DNA of 27,566 nucleotides, from positions 1 to 27,566 of the forward strand of contig JBBPZZ010000104.1 in NCBI GenBank assembly GCA_038198445.1, in the 5' to 3' direction. The position numbers and the translations under genes are program-made. Position 1 is the stretch's first letter; each line of letters begins with the position of its first letter. This stretch comes from JACDDK01 sp038198445 (GTDB lineage Bacteria > Actinomycetota > Rubrobacteria > Rubrobacterales > Rubrobacteraceae). Under the pieces are notes generated by a model. That model had not been told where the DNA came from. It did no database searches and worked only from the letters and a program-made list of their open reading frames with translations. Positions 23,785-27,566 of the stretch are shown here, in pieces.

Positions 23785-25280
23785 TAGTTCCCGCCGGTCT
23801 CCGAACCGGCCATCGCGAGGCCGAGGTCTTCGACGTTCGCGTCCTCGCCGGACGTTTCATGCACGATGCGGCCTTCGTAGAGCACCAGGATGCGGTCGGA
23901 GAGGGAACGCACCTCGTCGAGGTCCTCGGAGATGAGGAGTATGGCGCAACCGGCCCGGCGTCTCTTGTCCAGGATCTCGCGAACGGCCTGCGTTGCGCCC
24001 ACGTCGAGGCCGCGGGTGGGAGAAGCCACGATTATCACCTCCGGGCCGTCGGAGAGCTCGCGGGCGAGGAGCGCTTTCTGGGCGTTGCCGCCGGAGAGGC
24101 CGCGGGTTGCGGCGTCGGGGCCGGGGGCGCGTATCTCGAACTGCTCTATCGCCTCGCGGGCCGTGCTATCCATCTCCTTGCGCTTGAGGAAGAAGGGCCG
24201 GGGATGTGTGAGAAGCAGGTTCTCGGAGATCGAGAGCGACGGCGCGAGCCCCGTCCCGAGCCGGTCCTCCGGGACGTAGGCGAGTCCCGCCCGCCGCGCC
24301 GCTCTCGGCCCCTTGCCGGTGGTCTCCACGCCGCGCACCACGACCCGTCCCGACGACGGCGTCCGCATACCGGCGGCGACCTCGGCGAGGGAGCGCTGGC
24401 CGTTGCCCGAGACACCCGCCACGCCGACGACCTCACCGGCCCGCACCGTCAGGCTCACGTCCCGGAGCGGCACGGTGTCGCCCTCGCCCGCGGCGTTCAA
24501 GGCTTCCAGTTCGAGGAGTGGTTCGCCGGGCGCTTCTCCGGCGCGCTGGACGGAGAGGTCCACGTCGCGGCCGACCATCGCGCGGGCGAGGGAGCGGCGG
24601 TTGGAGGAGGCGGTCTCGGCGCGGGCGACTACGTGGGCGTCACGCATGACGGTTACGTGGTGGGAGACGGCGAGGACCTCGGAGAGCTTGTGGCTGATGA
24701 AGATAACGGACTTGCCCTCGGCGGTCATCGCGTTCACGGTCTCGAAGAGGTTCTCGGACTCCTGGGGCGTGAGGACGGCGGTCGGTTCGTCCAGGATCAG
24801 GACGTCCGCGCCCCGGTAGAGCATCTTGACGATCTCCACGCGCTGCTGCTCCCCGACCGACAGGTCCCCGATCCGTGCCCTCGGGTCCACCGGAAGACCG
24901 TAGCGCTCCCCGAGCTCCGTGACGGTCTTCTCGGCCCGCCGGGTGGAGAGCAGGATGGGCTGGCGCGGGTCTCCGAGCAGGACGTTCTCGGCCACGCTGA
25001 AGCGCTCGACGAGCCGGAAGTGCTGGTAGACCATGCCGACGCCGCGCGCCAGCGCGTCGCGCGGGCTGCCGAAGTTGGCCGGTTCGCCGTTTACCCGCAC
25101 TTCACCTTCATCAGGTCGGTAGAGGCCGGCGAGGATGGAGGCGAGGGTGCTCTTTCCAGCGCCGTTCTCGCCGAGGATGGCGTGTACCTCGCCTCTAGCC
25201 ACGGAGAGGTCTACCCCGGCGTTGGCGATCACGCCGGGGAAAGCCTTCGAGACGGACCTCGCCTCGACCGCCGGAGGCAT
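23784..25280 (-). CDS. double-domain ABC ATPase for purine/nucleoside-type import
   Basis: This cytoplasmic ATPase has two fused nucleotide-binding domains, as in sugar and BMP-type nucleoside importers. From ATG 25280 it has 498 residues. The first domain has Walker A GENGAGKST (37-45), a Q-loop in YQHFRLV, signature LSVGEQQ (140-146) and Walker B LILDEPTA. The second has a degenerate P-loop GVSGNGQRS, signature LSGGNAQK and a Walker B with ASPT instead of DEPT. One of the two ATP sites is therefore probably non-hydrolytic, which is normal for this family. TTG 25289 could add three residues; neither start has a clear ribosome site. It lies between the BMP lipoprotein and permease genes. Confidence 0.94.
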   Translation of the reverse strand: MPPAVEARSVSKAFPGVIANAGVDLSVARGEVHAILGENGAGKSTLASILAGLYRPDEGEVRVNGEPANFGSPRDALARGVGMVYQHFRLVERFSVAENVLLGDPRQPILLSTRRAEKTVTELGERYGLPVDPRARIGDLSVGEQQRVEIVKMLYRGADVLILDEPTAVLTPQESENLFETVNAMTAEGKSVIFISHKLSEVLAVSHHVTVMRDAHVVARAETASSNRRSLARAMVGRDVDLSVQRAGEAPGEPLLELEALNAAGEGDTVPLRDVSLTVRAGEVVGVAGVSGNGQRSLAEVAAGMRTPSSGRVVVRGVETTGKGPRAARRAGLAYVPEDRLGTGLAPSLSISENLLLTHPRPFFLKRKEMDSTAREAIEQFEIRAPGPDAATRGLSGGNAQKALLARELSDGPEVIIVASPTRGLDVGATQAVREILDKRRRAGCAILLISEDLDEVRSLSDRILVLYEGRIVHETSGEDANVEDLGLAMAGSETGGN

Positions 25281-25295
25281 ATCCGGCAAGGGGTT

Positions 25296-26453
25296 CTAGC
25301 CCTCCGCGTTCTTCGGGATCTTGCCAACCACACCCTCGACGAGGTAGTCCATCGAGAGCAGGTCTTCCAGCGACGCCGTCTCGCCCTTCGGGATGCGGAC
25401 CTTGCCGTCCTGGTCCTTTACGGGACCGGCGAAGGCGTGGAATTTGCCGTCGATCGTGGCCTGTTTCTTATCCTCGATCGTCTTCCTGGTGTCGGAACTG
25501 ACGGACTTGCCGAACGGCGCCAGCTCGACGAGGCCGTCGTCCATGCCCCCGTAGTACTGCTCGCTCTTCCACTTGTTGTTGAGGACTTGCTTGGCAGTCT
25601 TTATGTAGAACGGACCCCAGTTCCACATCGGGCCGGTGAGCCAGGCCTCCGGCGCGAACCGTTGCATGTTATCGTTGAAGCCGACCCACTTGTCGCCCGC
25701 GTTCTGGGCGACCTTGCCGGCCGCGGGGCTGTCCTGCTGCATCCCGATCACGTCCACGCCGGAGTTCGTGAGTCCCTGCGCCGCCTGCTTCTCCTTGTCC
25801 GGATCGAACCAGGTCGAGGTCCACACGACCTGCATCGTCGCGTCGGGGTTGACGGAACGTGCGCCGAGCGTGAGGGCGTTGAGGCCCCGGATGACCTCCG
25901 GGATCGGGAACGGCGCCAGGTAGCCCAGCTTGCCGTTCTTCGCCGCCTTGCCCGCCGCGATCCCCGCCAGGTAGGAGCCCTGCTCCGCGCCCCCGGCGTA
26001 GGTGCCGAGGTTCTTGGCGGTCTTGAAGCCGGTCGCGTGCATGAAGACGGTGTCGGGATATTTCTTGGCGGCGGCGAGCATCGAGTCCATGTAGCCGAAG
26101 CTGGTCCCGAAGACGAGGCCGTTGCCCTTGCGGGCGAGATCCTCGAAAGTCTTCTGCGCCGTCGCGCCCTCGGCGACGTTCTCGACGAAGCTGGTCTCGA
26201 CTTTATCCCCGAGCTGCTTCTGGAGCATCTTTCGCCCGGCGTCGTGGCGGCCGGTCCAGCCGGCGTCTCCGGTCGGGCCTATGTACACGAAGGCAACCTT
26301 GAGCTTGTCGCCCGAACCACCGGAGCCGCCGGAGCCGGAGGAACCGCTGCCTCCGCCGCTGCTGCACGCGGAGAGGAGACCGCCAGCGCCTATGGCGCCG
26401 AGGGTGAGGCCGGCGCCCTTGATGAACTGGCGGCGGGTGTGGGTGTTCGTCAT
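25296..26453 (-). CDS. BMP-family substrate-binding lipoprotein
   Basis: This is the binding protein of the importer, from the basic membrane protein (BMP/PnrA-like) family that binds nucleosides and purine-like ligands. The 385-residue precursor has a Tat-type signal (HTRRQFIKGAG) and the lipobox LLSAC with the lipid cysteine at C30. A Gly/Ser linker of about 18 residues leads into the mature domain. Family blocks include GPTGDAGWTGRHDAGRKM, GTSFGYMDSML and FPIPEVIRGLNALTLGARS. From memory, the last two are typical of the BMP branch seen near purine-degradation genes in proteobacteria. The ATG is preceded by a perfect AGGAGGT and directly abuts the stop codon of the Rieske oxygenase gene (TAGATG). 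Confidence 0.94.
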   Translation of the reverse strand: MTNTHTRRQFIKGAGLTLGAIGAGGLLSACSSGGGSGSSGSGGSGGSGDKLKVAFVYIGPTGDAGWTGRHDAGRKMLQKQLGDKVETSFVENVAEGATAQKTFEDLARKGNGLVFGTSFGYMDSMLAAAKKYPDTVFMHATGFKTAKNLGTYAGGAEQGSYLAGIAAGKAAKNGKLGYLAPFPIPEVIRGLNALTLGARSVNPDATMQVVWTSTWFDPDKEKQAAQGLTNSGVDVIGMQQDSPAAGKVAQNAGDKWVGFNDNMQRFAPEAWLTGPMWNWGPFYIKTAKQVLNNKWKSEQYYGGMDDGLVELAPFGKSVSSDTRKTIEDKKQATIDGKFHAFAGPVKDQDGKVRIPKGETASLEDLLSMDYLVEGVVGKIPKNAEG

Positions 26454-27551
26454 CTATACCTCCTGTGGGATGTCCAGCTCTTCGAGCCATTTTTGATACG
26501 CGACCAGGGGAAGGTCCGCGGGTCGCACGTAGAGCATCATACGCGAACTGAGAGGGGGGAGGAGCCAGGGACGCTGGCTCTCGACGATGGGCCGGTCCTG
26601 CTCCAGTATGGTGTCCTGAAGACGCTCGTACTCCGGGTCGTGGTCAGGGTTCCGGTCGAAAGAACGTGTCTGGCGCGAGAAGATGAGGGATCTGTCGTGC
26701 GCGATGGGGGAGGCGACCTGCCAGATCACATACACCCCCGCCGCGCTCTCCTTGACGAGCCGGATGCTCGTCGGCGTCACGTAGTTCGTATACGTAACCT
26801 TCTCCAACGCGCCCGTCCCGCCGTTATTGCTCACGGTGTCGTTGGCCGGGTGCATCATGTCGTAGGTCGAGACGAGATACTCGCCCTCCCGGTAAACCTT
26901 GTGGTCCGGCGGCTCGGGATGCGCCGGGTCTCCGAGTATCCCCGGATGCACCCACGGGAAATGCGTGTCGTCCAGAGCGGCCATCACGATGCGCGGCGCG
27001 CTCGCCCGCCACGGCCCGTAAGTCCGCAAGGGTCCCTTGTGGACCTCCGGTTCATCGAACTCGGGAAGCGCCGGGATCTCACGCTCCGGCTCCTCCGCGA
27101 GACAGACCCACACGAGCCCGTACTGCTCGCGCGTCGGGTAAGAACTTACCTTCGCCTCGCGGGGAATGGCCGCGCCACGCCTCGCAGGGATGTCCACGCA
27201 CCGGCCCGTCCTGTCGTAGCTCCAGCCGTGATACGCGCATCGCAGGCGGCCTCCGTCTACCACCTCGCCCAGCGAGAGGGCGGCGCCCAGGTGCCGGCAG
27301 ACGTCGTCGAAGACGACCGCTTCGCCGTCCAGCCGCGCCAGGACCAGCCCGCGCCCTAGCAGTTCGATCGCGATCGGCCCGCATACGAGATCCGCCGAGG
27401 GAAGGACGGGATGCCAGAACGGTTCGAGGCTGGCGGCGACGGCGCGGGGCGATGAGCCGGCGGACCTAGTTGTCCGAAACGGTACGCTGGTGAGTGTTAC
27501 ATCCGGTGAGATACTGCCGGGGATGAGCGTCGCGGTTCGGGGTTCGCGCAT
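26454..27551 (-). CDS. Rieske non-heme iron oxygenase, methylxanthine demethylase-like
   Basis: This is an oxygenase alpha subunit (365 residues from ATG 27551). The Rieske cluster ligands are C85/H87 (CRHLGAALSLG) and C105/H108 (CAYHGW). The mononuclear iron site is D194/D195, H197 and H202 in ALDDTHFPWVHPG, with D319 (EQDRPIVESQRP) as the likely carboxylate ligand. Blocks such as FWHPV, REQYGLVWV, HPGILGDP and YQKWLEEL resemble, from memory, the caffeine N-demethylase NdmA more than VanA; other demethylating Rieske enzymes are possible. The residues before EPFWHPV look unstructured, no ribosome site is visible, and the frame stays open to the window edge, so the true start may differ. A reductase partner is not in the window. 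Confidence 0.93.
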   Translation of the reverse strand: MREPRTATLIPGSISPDVTLTSVPFRTTRSAGSSPRAVAASLEPFWHPVLPSADLVCGPIAIELLGRGLVLARLDGEAVVFDDVCRHLGAALSLGEVVDGGRLRCAYHGWSYDRTGRCVDIPARRGAAIPREAKVSSYPTREQYGLVWVCLAEEPEREIPALPEFDEPEVHKGPLRTYGPWRASAPRIVMAALDDTHFPWVHPGILGDPAHPEPPDHKVYREGEYLVSTYDMMHPANDTVSNNGGTGALEKVTYTNYVTPTSIRLVKESAAGVYVIWQVASPIAHDRSLIFSRQTRSFDRNPDHDPEYERLQDTILEQDRPIVESQRPWLLPPLSSRMMLYVRPADLPLVAYQKWLEELDIPQEV

Positions 27552-27566
27552 CGCTTTTATCGGGCA

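Noticed and set aside
23859..27359. 1166-codon open frame on the plus strand antisense to the importer and oxygenase genes
   Set aside because: It is antisense to three well-recognised genes, its translation is low-complexity (rich in Arg, Gly, Val, His and Asp) and matches no fold I know. Such frames are common opposite GC-rich genes.

Overview
The window is GC-rich DNA with tightly packed bacterial genes, many starting at GTG or TTG (one probably at CTG). The gene set suggests a free-living actinobacterium: a CatI/CatJ-type 3-oxoadipate CoA-transferase, Tat-exported lipoprotein binding proteins, a membrane-anchored molybdenum oxidoreductase, a sortase and a T-box-controlled, eukaryote-like isoleucyl-tRNA synthetase. 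A Rubrobacter-like organism fits best. That is inference from protein character, not a database match.

Layout. (1) 1-6257, + strand: an aromatic-acid catabolic run with an MFS permease (cut by the window edge), pobA (4-hydroxybenzoate to protocatechuate), catI/catJ (3-oxoadipate to 3-oxoadipyl-CoA), pcaF (thiolysis to succinyl-CoA and acetyl-CoA) and aroE (shikimate dehydrogenase). The protocatechuate ring-cleavage genes are not in the window. (2) 6271-10887: housekeeping and unknown genes: a class I aminotransferase (-), a HAD phosphatase translationally joined to a Fpg/MutM-type DNA glycosylase (+), a small coiled-coil lipoprotein (-), a doubtful small gene (+) and a one-helix membrane protein (-). 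(3) 10955-14512, - strand: ileS with a complete T-box leader: consensus promoter, AUC specifier, T-box sequence, antiterminator and terminator. (4) 14661-16334, + strand: a four-helix membrane domain fused to a sulfite-oxidase-type molybdopterin domain. (5) 16335-16945: intergenic DNA with a hairpin, a six-unit array in perfect 11-bp register, a terminator-like hairpin and possible leader RNA. (6) 16946-21703, + strand: a possible small gene, an oligopeptide-type ABC importer (binding protein and two permeases, no ATPase) and a sortase. (7) 27551-21707, - strand: a tightly coupled five-gene unit with a Rieske oxygenase, a BMP-family lipoprotein, a double ABC ATPase and two permeases.

The most interesting unit is region 7. 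The Rieske oxygenase resembles methylxanthine N-demethylases, and its stop codon directly abuts the start codon of a purine-type BMP importer. This suggests a dedicated uptake and oxidative demethylation (or hydroxylation) module for a purine-like or other N-heterocyclic compound. Other points of note are the GXHH active-site signature of the synthetase (linked to mupirocin hyper-resistance), a probable CTG start codon, and the 11-bp-phased repeat array placed 10 bp upstream of a -10-like box.
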